Source of the DNA: Luteibacter jiangsuensis
Lineage (GTDB): Bacteria > Pseudomonadota > Gammaproteobacteria > Xanthomonadales > Rhodanobacteraceae
Direction of reading: 5' to 3'
Length of the DNA: 64,000 nucleotides
Assembly: GCF_011742555.1 (NCBI RefSeq)
Contig: NZ_JAAQQR010000002.1
Location: 248,001-312,000 of the forward strand
The notes beneath the pieces are model-generated. The model was not told the origin of the DNA. It worked only from the letters and a program-made list of their open reading frames with translations, and searched no databases. Shown in pieces: positions 1 through 10,765 of the stretch. A program made the position numbers and the translations under genes. The stretch's first letter is position 1; the number at the start of each line of letters is the position of its first letter.

Positions 1-1769
1 GAGCCATTGGCAATCGCCACTGTGACGCGATATGAGCCACCCTCTCGCTGCAGGGACTCGATCCGCAGAGATATGCCGGGGATCTCGCTCACGGGAATCT
101 CGCTCAGAACGCCCTGAGAACAGGACGTCTGGCCGATAACAACTATCGGACCAGTTGCGCCCTTGGGCAAGGACTTCTTGAGTCGCTCGGCGAAGAAGCC
201 CTTCGCTGAATCGAACCGGTACCACGCCTGCCGGCAGGGACCTTCGTCTGCGCGAGGATAGTAGCCAGGCGGAATGTTGCCCGAGTAGCCATTCAACGTC
301 GGCAGCCCCTTCTCCTGCGCCAGGATCACGCCATCGAGCTCAGAATCGTAGGATGCAACGTCCGACTTCAGGGGATTGAAAACGACGGCCCGGACGGGCA
401 TCGGCGAAGGAAGCTCACTGGCAAGCTGCGCAATGCGTCCCCGGGCTCGTTCGATATCCAACTTGATGGTAGTCGTAGCGACTGATTCGCCGATCATCAT
501 TATGACGAGTGCCACACCAAGGACTTTCCATCTACCTCTCGCGGAGCTCACGGCATCCACGCCGATAGCTACCAACAGTGCGACAGGCAGCGTCATCACC
601 ACCACGATGCGCGAGACTGCCCGAACCGATGTAATCCCTGGCAGCCTCGCGATAACCATGTACAGCGAGTGGCCACCCACACTCAACGTGAGTACCGCAA
701 GCAGCAGGATGGAAACCAGTGCCACCCACCGCATGCGAAGCGTCGAGTGGATCAGTGCAACGGCTACCAGTCCCAGAATGCCGACACCGAAAAACATTTG
801 CTGCTCGGGTCGCATCGGTACCGCGGTAACGAATCGGCGACTCAGATCACCCCAAACGGTGGACGCATCCGCCAAGAGGTAGCTCTGCAGTCGCGGAAGC
901 ATCGTCACGATCTCTTCGGGAGCGCGCTGGAATCCGTAAACCTTCGAATAGTGGAGATACGGATGCATCAGCCAGGCCAGGGCAAGCGCAGCGACGACGA
1001 TCATCATCACAGCCCGAATCAGCTGCTGCCGCGTCGCTGGCTCCTTCCACCGGCGCCACTGCCCGAACCAATGCTTTGGCCCGTAACCCTCGACCATCCA
1101 CCCAGCCACTGCCCATGCGCCGATAAGCAGCAGCATGAAGTAGCCAAGATAAATGGCGATGTAAAACTGCGCCGTCGTGGCGAACGCGAGCCAGCCGAGC
1201 CACTGCCACTCGCTAGACTCGCGAAAACGCTGCCACAGCAGCAGACCCGCGGGTATCAGGCAGCGAAACGTCAGCTGCGCGTGCCCATGCGTCGCTATGA
1301 CGGGCAACGAGAAGGTGAAGGCGAATGCACCCAGCGCGCTTGCCAAGGGCGAGAGCCCCAGCTTGCGGAACACAACGTGACATACGATGAAGTTGCTTAG
1401 GTACCCCGACAGATACCAGATATCGAAGGCGTTGTAACGATCCCATCCCAGCGAGCGAATCACCGCATAGAGCCAGGCCGTACCCCAATGGTTATCAGAG
1501 AACGTCAGAGCGCCAGGCATTGGGTAAAAGAACGACGGGCTCATGAGACTGCGATCGCTACCGGTCACCCAGCGATAGAAGTGTTCAAGCACGACGCTAT
1601 TGAAGCGCGCATCACCAAGGTCACCAGGCAGGCAACTCAGATTGCAGGTCTGCGCAAGTGGCACAAACCAGAAGCCAACGAGAAGCACCACGAACGGCAC
1701 CGCCCAACGCCAGACCCGGCCACTCGCCATCGAGCCACGAGCAGAATGAAGCTGAGAGATAGGGTGCAT
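1..1769 (-). CDS. Large polytopic membrane protein, GT-C/GtrC-like, partial (3' end outside window)
   Basis: From an ATG at 1769 there are 589 complete codons with no in-frame stop before the window edge, so the C-terminus is missing. A hydrophobic segment near residues 20-36 is followed by a loop containing SFFYPMPGALTFSDN and then by many further membrane-spanning stretches; the visible end (from about residue 440) is soluble. This layout fits GT-C-fold lipid-linked sugar glycosyltransferases (family knowledge), but I see no diagnostic motif. It is the last gene of a leftward operon after GtrB-, GtrA- and small membrane-protein genes, the place where the serotype-specific GtrC transferase sits in O-antigen modification clusters. 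The role as final transferase is inference. Confidence 0.7.
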   Translation of the reverse strand, partial: MHPISQLHSARGSMASGRVWRWAVPFVVLLVGFWFVPLAQTCNLSCLPGDLGDARFNSVVLEHFYRWVTGSDRSLMSPSFFYPMPGALTFSDNHWGTAWLYAVIRSLGWDRYNAFDIWYLSGYLSNFIVCHVVFRKLGLSPLASALGAFAFTFSLPVIATHGHAQLTFRCLIPAGLLLWQRFRESSEWQWLGWLAFATTAQFYIAIYLGYFMLLLIGAWAVAGWMVEGYGPKHWFGQWRRWKEPATRQQLIRAVMMIVVAALALAWLMHPYLHYSKVYGFQRAPEEIVTMLPRLQSYLLADASTVWGDLSRRFVTAVPMRPEQQMFFGVGILGLVAVALIHSTLRMRWVALVSILLLAVLTLSVGGHSLYMVIARLPGITSVRAVSRIVVVMTLPVALLVAIGVDAVSSARGRWKVLGVALVIMMIGESVATTTIKLDIERARGRIAQLASELPSPMPVRAVVFNPLKSDVASYDSELDGVILAQEKGLPTLNGYSGNIPPGYYPRADEGPCRQAWYRFDSAKGFFAERLKKSLPKGATGPIVVIGQTSCSQGVLSEIPVSEIPGISLRIESLQREGGSYRVTVAIANG

Positions 1770-1786
1770 TTGCGATTCCTTCGCCG

Positions 1787-2386
1787 TCAGTGGCAGCGAT
1801 AGTCCGTTGCCATCACGCTGTTGCGGAAAGGATCGGTCAGCGCATCGGTATATTGACCCATCAACAGACGATGAGTCGGCAAGAGGTTCTTCCGGTAGAA
1901 GCGGCTGAATGTCGCAAGGCGCGCGCCCCACGGCGTCAGCTTCACGCAGCCGTTCTGGATTACGATCGTGCCCGACTGAAGCTGTTCGGTAAGGCGCACC
2001 TCGACCAGATGGTGCTCACGCACATACTCTTCGGTAAAGACTTGTCGGAATGCGTCCTCACGGATGCCGCCGCCACGCTGCTCGAGCTTCTCCAGGATAT
2101 AGAACGAGAGCGAGCGATCGATAACCGTCGGCACCGAAATGGCAAATGCATAGCCGCCGAGCAACCAGATGAGGACGAGCTGCGCAACTTCCAGACCTGT
2201 GAATTCGCGAAACCAACGGAGCGTGGCGAATGCGCCGATAACCAACACCGCTCCAATCACGGCATCCAGGATCGTGGCATAGAACACCACGTTGACACGG
2301 AAGTACCGCATGTGGATGTAGTAGATCGCCAGGAGCGCTACGACATAGACCACCGAGGGAATAAGAGCACGTAGATACTTGTTCAT
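1787..2386 (-). CDS. Small membrane protein of unknown function in gtr-like operon
   Basis: 199 residues. I do not recognise the family. The first 110 residues contain about three hydrophobic segments (near 5-25, 33-55 and 65-90); the rest is a soluble, charged domain with short hydrophobic strands (VEVRLTEQLQSGTIVIQNG) that looks like a small winged or beta domain, followed by a basic tail. The ATG at 2386 overlaps the stop of the gtrA-like gene in an ATGA junction, which fixes the start over an upstream in-frame codon at 2437 and implies translational coupling. It lies 17 bp before the GT-C-like gene. Its position suggests a partner of the glycosyltransferase machinery, but no function can be assigned. 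Confidence 0.75.
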   Translation of the reverse strand: MNKYLRALIPSVVYVVALLAIYYIHMRYFRVNVVFYATILDAVIGAVLVIGAFATLRWFREFTGLEVAQLVLIWLLGGYAFAISVPTVIDRSLSFYILEKLEQRGGGIREDAFRQVFTEEYVREHHLVEVRLTEQLQSGTIVIQNGCVKLTPWGARLATFSRFYRKNLLPTHRLLMGQYTDALTDPFRNSVMATDYRCH

Positions 2387-2781
2387 TTGAATACCAGGAG
2401 CTTGTTCGCGACGAAGCTGAAAGCCATCTGCATGCATGTCGCAAGGACGAACCCGACGCGATAGTCGAAACCGAGGCGATCTGCCCAGACGTACATCACG
2501 GTCGCATGCAGCAATGCGATGACGGCATAGATGCCGAGGAACAGCGAACCCTGCCTCACCAGGCTGCCTTCCTGTCCACGGAAGACAAAGTAGCGGCTAC
2601 CAAGGAACGAGGCGGTTATGCCGAAACATGCTGCGACGGCGTTGGCTTCACCGGCAAGGGGAAAATGCAGCACCTCCATACAGAAGCGCAGCACGCCGAA
2701 ATGGATCGCCGTCGCGAAGAGGCCATTGATAATGTAGCGGACGACCTGCCCACCCAGCGCCGCACTAGCGCTCGCGGGCAT
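2383..2781 (-). CDS. GtrA family membrane protein (polyprenyl-linked sugar flippase)
   Basis: 132 residues with four hydrophobic segments and the GtrA-type pattern GQVVRYIINGLFATAIHFG at the N-terminus and FVANKLLVFK at the C-terminus. GtrA proteins are thought to flip undecaprenyl-phosphate-linked sugars across the inner membrane for O-antigen or surface-glycan modification. I chose the ATG at 2781 because GAGGTG lies just upstream inside the end of the glycosyltransferase gene; a longer frame to 2814 lacks such a site. It overlaps the upstream gtrB-like gene by 17 bp and the downstream membrane-protein gene by 4 bp, so the genes are cotranscribed. Confidence 0.88.
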   Translation of the reverse strand: MPASASAALGGQVVRYIINGLFATAIHFGVLRFCMEVLHFPLAGEANAVAACFGITASFLGSRYFVFRGQEGSLVRQGSLFLGIYAVIALLHATVMYVWADRLGFDYRVGFVLATCMQMAFSFVANKLLVFK

Positions 2782-3718
2782 ACAGCACCTCGGCGACGAA
2801 CTCGCGGTAACCACTGGGGCTCAGAACGCCGCCACCACGCATCATGCCGGACAGCATCAGGATGATCAGCGTGAGTGCCGCAGTCTGCAGGAACACCAAC
2901 AAGAGAATGCCAAATGCCAGCGAAAACCAGCCCGGCGTCGCGAAGCCAAGTGTCTTGAGGACCATCGCAGTGATTCCGCCCACCACCGACAGAGCGGCCA
3001 CGAGCGTACAGGCGATACCCACGCGAACGAGCACGTCTTCCGCGAAGACCATGAGAGCGCGAAATCCGTGGAGCGCGAGACCGACGAAATTCATCTTGCT
3101 CTTTCCCGCGTAACGCGGGCCCCGATCAAGCGAGCAGCTCTGCACACGCAGCTTGGACCCAAGCACGCAGGCGGCTACGTGCGTCCACAGTTCCTGCATC
3201 GACGCCAAGCGGCGCACGGCCGGCATTTTTGCCGCCATGAAGTTGCCGAAGCTGATCTTGCGCCCGCTCAGCAGTGAGAAAAGCGTTTTGTATACGACGT
3301 AGAACACCTTGAACTTGACCGACTCGACGCGGCTCTTACGCGCACCCACAACGACATCGATGTCAGGAGACGACAGGCCCGCCACGAGCTCTGTAATACT
3401 TTCCGGTGTGTCCTCGCCATCGGAATCCATGACGATCACCATCGCGTCGTCGCCGAAGTGCTCAACGACGTAGCTAAGGCCAATGGCGATGGCGCGCTGA
3501 TGCCCTACGTTGCGGCGCAGCCGCACGACAACGCCGTCAAGGCCCGCAGCCGCGATCGCAGCCACGTCGAGGGGCTGGCGAACAGAACCGTCATCAACGG
3601 CGACGATGTACGTATCGGCCCCCTGCGTCCGTGCCAATTCCCGGAAAAGCCGGGTGGATGCCTCGACATCCTCGTACACCGGCATGACCACCAGCTTTCT
3701 TGTCGCCATCGCGCTCAT
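2765..3718 (-). CDS. GT2 family glycosyltransferase, GtrB/DPM1-like, with C-terminal membrane hairpin
   Basis: 317 residues. The N-terminal GT-A domain shows the start pattern LVVMPVYED, the nucleotide-binding VDDGS and the metal-binding [10 protein letters not shown] (DxD-type), typical of dolichol/polyprenyl-phosphate glycosyltransferases. Two long hydrophobic segments near residues 235-260 and 268-292 anchor it in the inner membrane. GtrB enzymes move a sugar from an NDP donor onto undecaprenyl phosphate on the cytoplasmic face; GtrA next door would flip the product. The gene directly upstream makes UDP-xylose, so xylose is a reasonable guess for the sugar, by inference only. ATGA overlaps at the start with the decarboxylase gene. 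Confidence 0.9.
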   Translation of the reverse strand: MSAMATRKLVVMPVYEDVEASTRLFRELARTQGADTYIVAVDDGSVRQPLDVAAIAAAGLDGVVVRLRRNVGHQRAIAIGLSYVVEHFGDDAMVIVMDSDGEDTPESITELVAGLSSPDIDVVVGARKSRVESVKFKVFYVVYKTLFSLLSGRKISFGNFMAAKMPAVRRLASMQELWTHVAACVLGSKLRVQSCSLDRGPRYAGKSKMNFVGLALHGFRALMVFAEDVLVRVGIACTLVAALSVVGGITAMVLKTLGFATPGWFSLAFGILLLVFLQTAALTLIILMLSGMMRGGGVLSPSGYREFVAEVLYARER

Positions 3719-4665
3719 CCCTGCAGGCGGTGTCGGAAGTATGCAATCGTTTCCTTCAAGCCATCTTCGAGGTTGACCTTGGGTTCCCAGCCAAACGTCG
3801 CCTTTGCCAGGCTGATGTCGGGCTGACGCTGCTTCGGGTCGTCCGACGGGAGCGGCCGGTAGACGATGGTCGAGGTGCCACCGACGAGACGGACCACGGT
3901 TTCAGCCAGCTCGAGCATGGTGAATTCGCCCGGGTTGCCGATGTTTACCGGCCCGGTGAAATCCGCCGGGGAATCCATTAGCCTGAGCATGCCTTCGATA
4001 AGATCGTCGACATAGCAGAAGCTGCGGGTCTGCGTGCCATCGCCATAAATGGTAATTGGCTCGCCCTTGAGCGCCTGCACGATGAAGTTACTGACTACGC
4101 GCCCATCGTTGGGATGCATGCGGGGGCCATACGTATTGAAGATACGCATGACCTTGACTTCGAGGTTGTGCTGACGCCAGTAGTCGAAAAACAGGGTTTC
4201 GGCACAACGCTTGCCCTCGTCGTAGCAGCTGCGGATGCCGATCGGATTGACGCGTCCCCAGTAGCCTTCGACCTGCGGGTGAATCTCCGGGTCGCCATAG
4301 ACTTCACTTGTGCTCGCCTGGAGGATGCGGGCGCCGACGCGCTTGGCCAGTCCAAGCATGTTGATCGCCCCGTGTACGCTGGTCTTGGTAGTCTGCACCG
4401 GGTCGTGCTGATAGTGTACCGGTGATGCTGGGCACGCCAGGTTGAAGATGCGATCGACTTCGACGTACAGCGGAAACGTGACGTCGTGGCGCATGAGTTC
4501 GAAGCGCGGGTGCTTCAGCAGCCCGTCCACATTGGCTTTGCTGCCTGTGTAGAAGTTATCGACGCACAGCACGTCGTGACCGGCCTCCACGAGGCGGTCG
4601 CACAGATGGGATCCAAGGAACCCGGCCCCGCCGGTCACCAAAACGCGTTGTTGAAGTTCAGACAT
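3715..4665 (-). CDS. uxs: UDP-glucuronate decarboxylase (UDP-xylose synthase), extended SDR
   Basis: 316 residues. An N-terminal Rossmann motif [10 protein letters not shown] (GxxGxxG), the catalytic pair in YDEGK, and [15 protein letters not shown] and [10 protein letters not shown] are those of UDP-glucuronate decarboxylases, which turn UDP-glucuronate into UDP-xylose through a 4-keto intermediate using bound NAD. The start at 4665 is chosen because GAGGA lies six bases before it; the ATG at 4671 touches the ribosome site and a frame to 4737 has no support. First gene of the leftward five-gene operon, overlapping the GtrB-like gene by 4 bp. No UDP-glucose dehydrogenase is seen in this window, so UDP-glucuronate must come from elsewhere. 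Confidence 0.92.
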   Translation of the reverse strand: MSELQQRVLVTGGAGFLGSHLCDRLVEAGHDVLCVDNFYTGSKANVDGLLKHPRFELMRHDVTFPLYVEVDRIFNLACPASPVHYQHDPVQTTKTSVHGAINMLGLAKRVGARILQASTSEVYGDPEIHPQVEGYWGRVNPIGIRSCYDEGKRCAETLFFDYWRQHNLEVKVMRIFNTYGPRMHPNDGRVVSNFIVQALKGEPITIYGDGTQTRSFCYVDDLIEGMLRLMDSPADFTGPVNIGNPGEFTMLELAETVVRLVGGTSTIVYRPLPSDDPKQRQPDISLAKATFGWEPKVNLEDGLKETIAYFRHRLQG

Positions 4666-4932
4666 TTCCATTCCTCGGGATCCACGGTTGCTGTGATTGC
4701 CGCAGAGCGCACGCCCTGGTGCCACCCAGCCCCCCAAATTCCTTCGATTGTATGCGAACTTGTTCGAATCCGCCGCGACGCGCCAAGAACGACCGAATAA
4801 GTCTTGTTATTTCAATGCCTTGAGTCTTCATCACTACTCGGCGCGCCGCAGGCCATACTACGGCCGGCCGCATGATCGCCCTGGGGCATTCGGCCTAATA
4901 GACTCAAGAGCCCAACCAGCAGGAGGATTTGG
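4666..4932. other. Divergent intergenic region between uxs operon and methyltransferase gene
   Basis: 267 bp between two divergently read genes; it must hold both promoters. It is somewhat more AT-rich in its middle (around 4740-4830) than the flanking genes. I see no convincing -35/-10 pair and no open frame with a ribosome site. A strong AGGAGG at 4921-4926 belongs to the rightward methyltransferase gene. Confidence 0.5.
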
Positions 4933-5817
4933 ATGTCGTCAGCCATTGAAAGTCGCTTCCCTGGGATCGTTCAACCACTGCCTCTGCCCCCTGGCCAGGA
5001 CGAGGCATCGCTTCGAACCTGGCTCGAGGGACTCTCCCTTGACGGAGCCCCCCGGGCCGAACTGGCCAACTACCTGGACGAGGATTTCCGGCGATTTGTT
5101 TACACACTGGGGCTGGTGCCCGAAAAGACAGGGCGGCTTCTGGAGATCGGTGCCAATCCCTACTTCACCACCGTCCTCCTCAAGCGCTTTCGCCAGTACG
5201 ACGTCCACTGCAGCAATTATTTCGGCGTCAATGGTGGCGGCGGCCGCCAGAGGGTGGTGCATACCCCGTCTGGCGAGGAGTTCCCCATCGACTACCTGAA
5301 TAACAACGTCGATGTCGAAGACATCCCCTTCCCCGGACCGTTCGATGTCATCCTGTTCTGTGAAGTCATCGAGCACCTCGTGTCCGACCCACTGAACGCC
5401 CTCCGTCGTATCAAGGAACGCCTGGCGCCCGGCGGGACGCTGATACTGACCACCCCTAACGTCAACCGGCTTGAGAACATCGTCAGAATGCTGGCCGGCG
5501 CGAATATTTATGATCCGATCTCGGGGTACGGCGTGTATGGGCGACACAATCGCGAGTACAACAAGCACGAGCTCTTCCTCATGCTCGACCATCTCGGCTT
5601 CGATCTCGAGACGATGTTCTCGTCCGATGTCCACGAGAATCTTTCCGATAATTACTACTCGACTGAGCGGCTCGCGGAACACATATGTTCCACACCCAAC
5701 CGCATCCACGATCTGGGCCAATATATCTTTCTCCGCGCTCGCAACAACCGCCCTGCCAAACCAGGTAAGCCGCGGTGGCTGTACCGGAGCTACGCCGAGA
5801 CCGAACTCTGCGACTGA
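4933..5817 (+). CDS. Class I SAM-dependent methyltransferase, polysaccharide-associated
   Basis: 294 residues. The SAM-binding motif I reads GRLLEIGANPY and is followed by an acidic motif and FDVILFCEVIEHL (motif with Glu-Val-Ile-Glu-His typical of Methyltransf_11/23 families), then LAPGGTLILTTPN. The N-terminal 60 residues are not part of the fold. Substrate is not evident; in this position between surface-glycan genes it could methylate a sugar, a lipid-linked glycan or act on a related small molecule. AGGAGG at 4921-4926 gives a clear start. It is followed 79 bp later by manC on the same strand, which seems to have its own -10 element. Confidence 0.85.
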   Translation: MSSAIESRFPGIVQPLPLPPGQDEASLRTWLEGLSLDGAPRAELANYLDEDFRRFVYTLGLVPEKTGRLLEIGANPYFTTVLLKRFRQYDVHCSNYFGVNGGGGRQRVVHTPSGEEFPIDYLNNNVDVEDIPFPGPFDVILFCEVIEHLVSDPLNALRRIKERLAPGGTLILTTPNVNRLENIVRMLAGANIYDPISGYGVYGRHNREYNKHELFLMLDHLGFDLETMFSSDVHENLSDNYYSTERLAEHICSTPNRIHDLGQYIFLRARNNRPAKPGKPRWLYRSYAETELCD

Positions 5818-5858
5818 ACGGACGCTCTGGAGCCCCCGCCGGAGGGCCTGGCTCCCGC

Positions 5859-5864
5859 TATAAT
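5859..5864 (+). promoter_or_regulatory. Consensus -10 element upstream of manC
   Basis: A perfect TATAAT hexamer 33 bases before the manC ATG. I see no good -35 hexamer at the right spacing (the matching stretch is GC-rich), so the call rests on the -10 alone. It would allow manC to be transcribed apart from the methyltransferase gene. Confidence 0.4.
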
Positions 5865-5896
5865 CGGCCGGTTAACGTACCTTTGGAGCGGAACAC

Positions 5897-7309
5897 ATGA
5901 TTGTCCCAGTCATTCTCAGCGGCGGCAGCGGAACCCGTCTCTGGCCTCTTTCACGGAAGAACCGCCCCAAGCAATTTCTGGCCCTGGTAGGCAACACCAC
6001 GCTCTTCCAGCAGACCGTCGAGCGCACACAGAAGCTGGGCGATGCCCGCTCGCCCATCGTGGTTTGCAGCGAGGATCACCGCTTCACCGTCGCCGAGCAG
6101 CTCCAGGAGCTCGGTCTCGGCGGCTCGTCGATCCTGCTTGAGCCCGCCGCCCGCAATACGGCTCCGGCCATCGCCCTGGCAGCCATGCAGGCCCGTCAGA
6201 ACGACCCGGAGGCCATCCTGCTGGTGCTACCGGCGGACCACCTGATCGGCGACGAAACGAGCTTCGTGGACGCGGTGAAGCGTGCCACGCCTTTGGCGGC
6301 GCAGGACTGGCTCGTGACATTTGGCATTCGCCCCGAGGCCCCTGAAACCGGCTTTGGCTACATCAAGCGCGCCGATGCCGTTTCCGACAGCGGTTTCAAG
6401 GTGGCCAAGTTCGTCGAGAAGCCCAACGCGGAGGCCGCCGCCCAGTACGTCCAGAGCGGCGACTTCGATTGGAACTCCGGAATGTTCCTGTTCAAGGCAT
6501 CGCGCTATCTGGAAGAACTCGAGAAACATTCGCCGGCCATCTATACCGCAACCGCCAGGGTGTTCGCTACCGCGCAACCGGACCTCGACTTCGTCCGCTT
6601 CGACAAGGCCAGCATGATCGAGGTCCCGGATGACTCCATCGACTATGCTGTCATGGAAAAGACCGACCGTGCCGCGGTGGTTCCGGTAAGCTGCCGCTGG
6701 AGCGATATCGGCTCCTGGTCCGCGCTTTGGGAGGCCGCCGACAAGGACGCTGACGGAAACGCAATGCAAGGCGACGTCATTGCACTCGATACCCACAATA
6801 CTTTGGTTCGCACTTACGAAAGGCACATGGTCGCGACCATAGGCCTTGACGACGTCGTGATCGTCGCCACGCCCGATGCGACGCTCGTCGCCGCGCGCGA
6901 CAAGGTCCAGGACGTCAAGAAGATCGTCGACCAGCTCAGCAGCGCAGGACGCAGTGAGCATCAGGCCCATCGCCAGGTCTATCGTCCGTGGGGCAGCTAC
7001 GACTCCATCGATATGGGCGAGCGCTTCCAGGTCAAGCGCATCGTTGTCAAGCCGGGCTCCGTCCTCAGCCTGCAGATGCACCATCACCGCGCCGAACACT
7101 GGATCGTGGTGTCAGGCACGGCCGAGGTGACCTGCGGCGAGAAGGTGTTCCTGCTGACCGAGAACCAGAGCACGTACATTCCGCTAGGCGTAACGCACCG
7201 CCTTCGTAACGTCGGCAAGGTGCCGCTCGAACTAATCGAAGTGCAGTCAGGTAGCTACCTGGGTGAGGATGATATCGTCCGCTTCGAGGACGTTTACGGC
7301 CGCGCTTGA
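5897..7309 (+). CDS. manC: Bifunctional mannose-1-phosphate guanylyltransferase / mannose-6-phosphate isomerase (type II PMI)
   Basis: 470 residues, the usual length for the ManC/AlgA/XanB family. The N-terminal nucleotidyltransferase domain starts with VILSGGSGTRLWPLSR and holds FVEKPN, the substrate-binding signature; the C-terminal cupin domain from about residue 355 has YRPWGSYDS, QMHHHRAEHWIVVSG and the metal-site histidines. It would make mannose 6-phosphate from fructose 6-phosphate and GDP-mannose from mannose 1-phosphate; ManB on the opposite strand supplies the missing mutase step. GGAG at 5885-5888 precedes the ATG. The gene ends in a bidirectional hairpin shared with convergent manB. 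Confidence 0.96.
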   Translation: MIVPVILSGGSGTRLWPLSRKNRPKQFLALVGNTTLFQQTVERTQKLGDARSPIVVCSEDHRFTVAEQLQELGLGGSSILLEPAARNTAPAIALAAMQARQNDPEAILLVLPADHLIGDETSFVDAVKRATPLAAQDWLVTFGIRPEAPETGFGYIKRADAVSDSGFKVAKFVEKPNAEAAAQYVQSGDFDWNSGMFLFKASRYLEELEKHSPAIYTATARVFATAQPDLDFVRFDKASMIEVPDDSIDYAVMEKTDRAAVVPVSCRWSDIGSWSALWEAADKDADGNAMQGDVIALDTHNTLVRTYERHMVATIGLDDVVIVATPDATLVAARDKVQDVKKIVDQLSSAGRSEHQAHRQVYRPWGSYDSIDMGERFQVKRIVVKPGSVLSLQMHHHRAEHWIVVSGTAEVTCGEKVFLLTENQSTYIPLGVTHRLRNVGKVPLELIEVQSGSYLGEDDIVRFEDVYGRA

Positions 7310-7326
7310 TGCCAAAGGCTCAGGGA

Positions 7327-7360
7327 AAAGGCGGACCGATTCAATCGGCCCGCCTTTCTT
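7327..7360. terminator. Bidirectional terminator between manC and manB
   Basis: A 13-bp stem with one mismatch and a short loop (AAGGCGGACCGAT paired with ATCGGCCCGCCTT), with A residues on the left and TTTCTT on the right, sits between the convergent manC and manB ends and reaches into the manB stop codon. It can serve both strands. Confidence 0.8.
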
Positions 7361-8711
7361 ATGCCGGCGTCCCGCCGATCAGGCCTTGCAACTCGGCCGT
7401 CTTATCCTTCATCAGCGACGTATCGCCGCGCGCCTCGACGTTCAGGCGAAGCAACGGCTCGGTATTCGACGAGCGAAGATTGAAACGCCAGGTTCCGAAC
7501 GACATGCTGACACCATCGATATTCTCGACGCTCTCGGCCGCGGCCTTATAGTGCTCGACGATACGCGCAACCGTCGCAGGGGCGTCATCCACACGGAAGT
7601 TGATTTCACCACTGCATGGATAGGCGGCCATGCGCTCCGCCAGCATGTCGGCCAGGGATGTGCCGGTCTTGCCGATCCGCTCTGCGACGAGCAACCACGG
7701 AATCATCCCTGAGTCGCAATAGGCGAAATCACGGAAGTAGTGGTGCGCGCTCATTTCGCCGCCGTAGACAGCATCTTCGGAGCGCATGCGCTCCTTGATG
7801 AAGGCGTGACCCGTCTTGCTCTCGACAGCGATGCCGCCCGCCGCGGCCACCATGTCGACCGTGTTCCAGGTGAGGCGGGGATCGTGGATGATCTTCGAAC
7901 CCGGATGCTTCTCGAGCAGTTGGGCAGCAAGCAGACCCACGATGTAATAGCCTTCGATGAAACCGCCCTGTGCGTCGAACAGGAAGCACCGATCGAAGTC
8001 CCCGTCCCACGCTATGCCCAGATCGGCGCCAGCAGCGATCACGGCCCTCGCCGTCGCATCGCGATTCTCAGGAAGCAGCGGATTGGGAATACCGTTGGGA
8101 AAGGTACCGTCGGGCTCGTGGTTCACGCGAATGAAGGTGAAGGGCAAGTGTGGCTCCAGCAGATCCACGATCGCCCCGGCACCGCCGTTGCCTGCGTTCA
8201 CCACGATCTTCAGCGGGCGCAGGGCGGTCACGTCGATATAGCTCAACAGGTGGGCGATATAGGCCGACTTGTCGTGGTCCGCGCGGACAGCGCCGCGGGC
8301 CGGAACCGGTCCATCAAACGCGTTTTCCTCGACCATACGTTCGATATCGCGAAGACCGGTGTCGCCGCTGATCGGACGCGCGCCTTCGCGCACCAGCTTC
8401 ATGCCGTTGTAGTCGATCGGATTATGACTCGCGGTGACCATGATGCCGCCACCCACCCCGCGATGCGCGGTCTGGAAATACACTTCTTCCGTACCGCACA
8501 GGCCGATGTCGATCACACTGCGGCCTTCGTCGGCAAGTCCACGGGCCACTTCGACAGCGAATGTGGGGCTGTCCAGACGGATGTCGTATCCGACGACCAC
8601 CTCACCCTCGCCTACAGTGCGCGCAAATGCGCGACCAATGCGATAGGCGATATCTGCGTTGAGTTCATCCGGAACCCGGCCACGGATGTCGTAAGCCTTG
8701 AAGCACTTCAT
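7359..8711 (-). CDS. manB: Phosphomannomutase/phosphoglucomutase (alpha-D-phosphohexomutase)
   Basis: 450 residues. The phosphoserine loop TASHNP places the catalytic serine at residue 95, the metal-binding loop reads DGDFDR, and GEMSAHHYF and [12 protein letters not shown] are the sugar- and phosphate-binding loops of the AlgC/XanA family. It interconverts hexose 6- and 1-phosphates; family members often act on both mannose and glucose, so it could feed GDP-mannose and also dTDP-glucose synthesis by the rml genes in this window. Last gene of the leftward run wzm-wzt-fkbM-GT-gmd-rmd-manB, 20 bp after rmd. Confidence 0.95.
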   Translation of the reverse strand: MKCFKAYDIRGRVPDELNADIAYRIGRAFARTVGEGEVVVGYDIRLDSPTFAVEVARGLADEGRSVIDIGLCGTEEVYFQTAHRGVGGGIMVTASHNPIDYNGMKLVREGARPISGDTGLRDIERMVEENAFDGPVPARGAVRADHDKSAYIAHLLSYIDVTALRPLKIVVNAGNGGAGAIVDLLEPHLPFTFIRVNHEPDGTFPNGIPNPLLPENRDATARAVIAAGADLGIAWDGDFDRCFLFDAQGGFIEGYYIVGLLAAQLLEKHPGSKIIHDPRLTWNTVDMVAAAGGIAVESKTGHAFIKERMRSEDAVYGGEMSAHHYFRDFAYCDSGMIPWLLVAERIGKTGTSLADMLAERMAAYPCSGEINFRVDDAPATVARIVEHYKAAAESVENIDGVSMSFGTWRFNLRSSNTEPLLRLNVEARGDTSLMKDKTAELQGLIGGTPA

Positions 8712-8731
8712 ACGAATTCCTGGAGGCGCGC

Positions 8732-10694
<1,963 letters not shown>

Positions 10695-10765
10695 TTAGCT
10701 ACGCCGCCCATTTTCCATGACGGGCCCGATCGACTCAAGTCCGAACGCACTTTTCAGACCATTGC

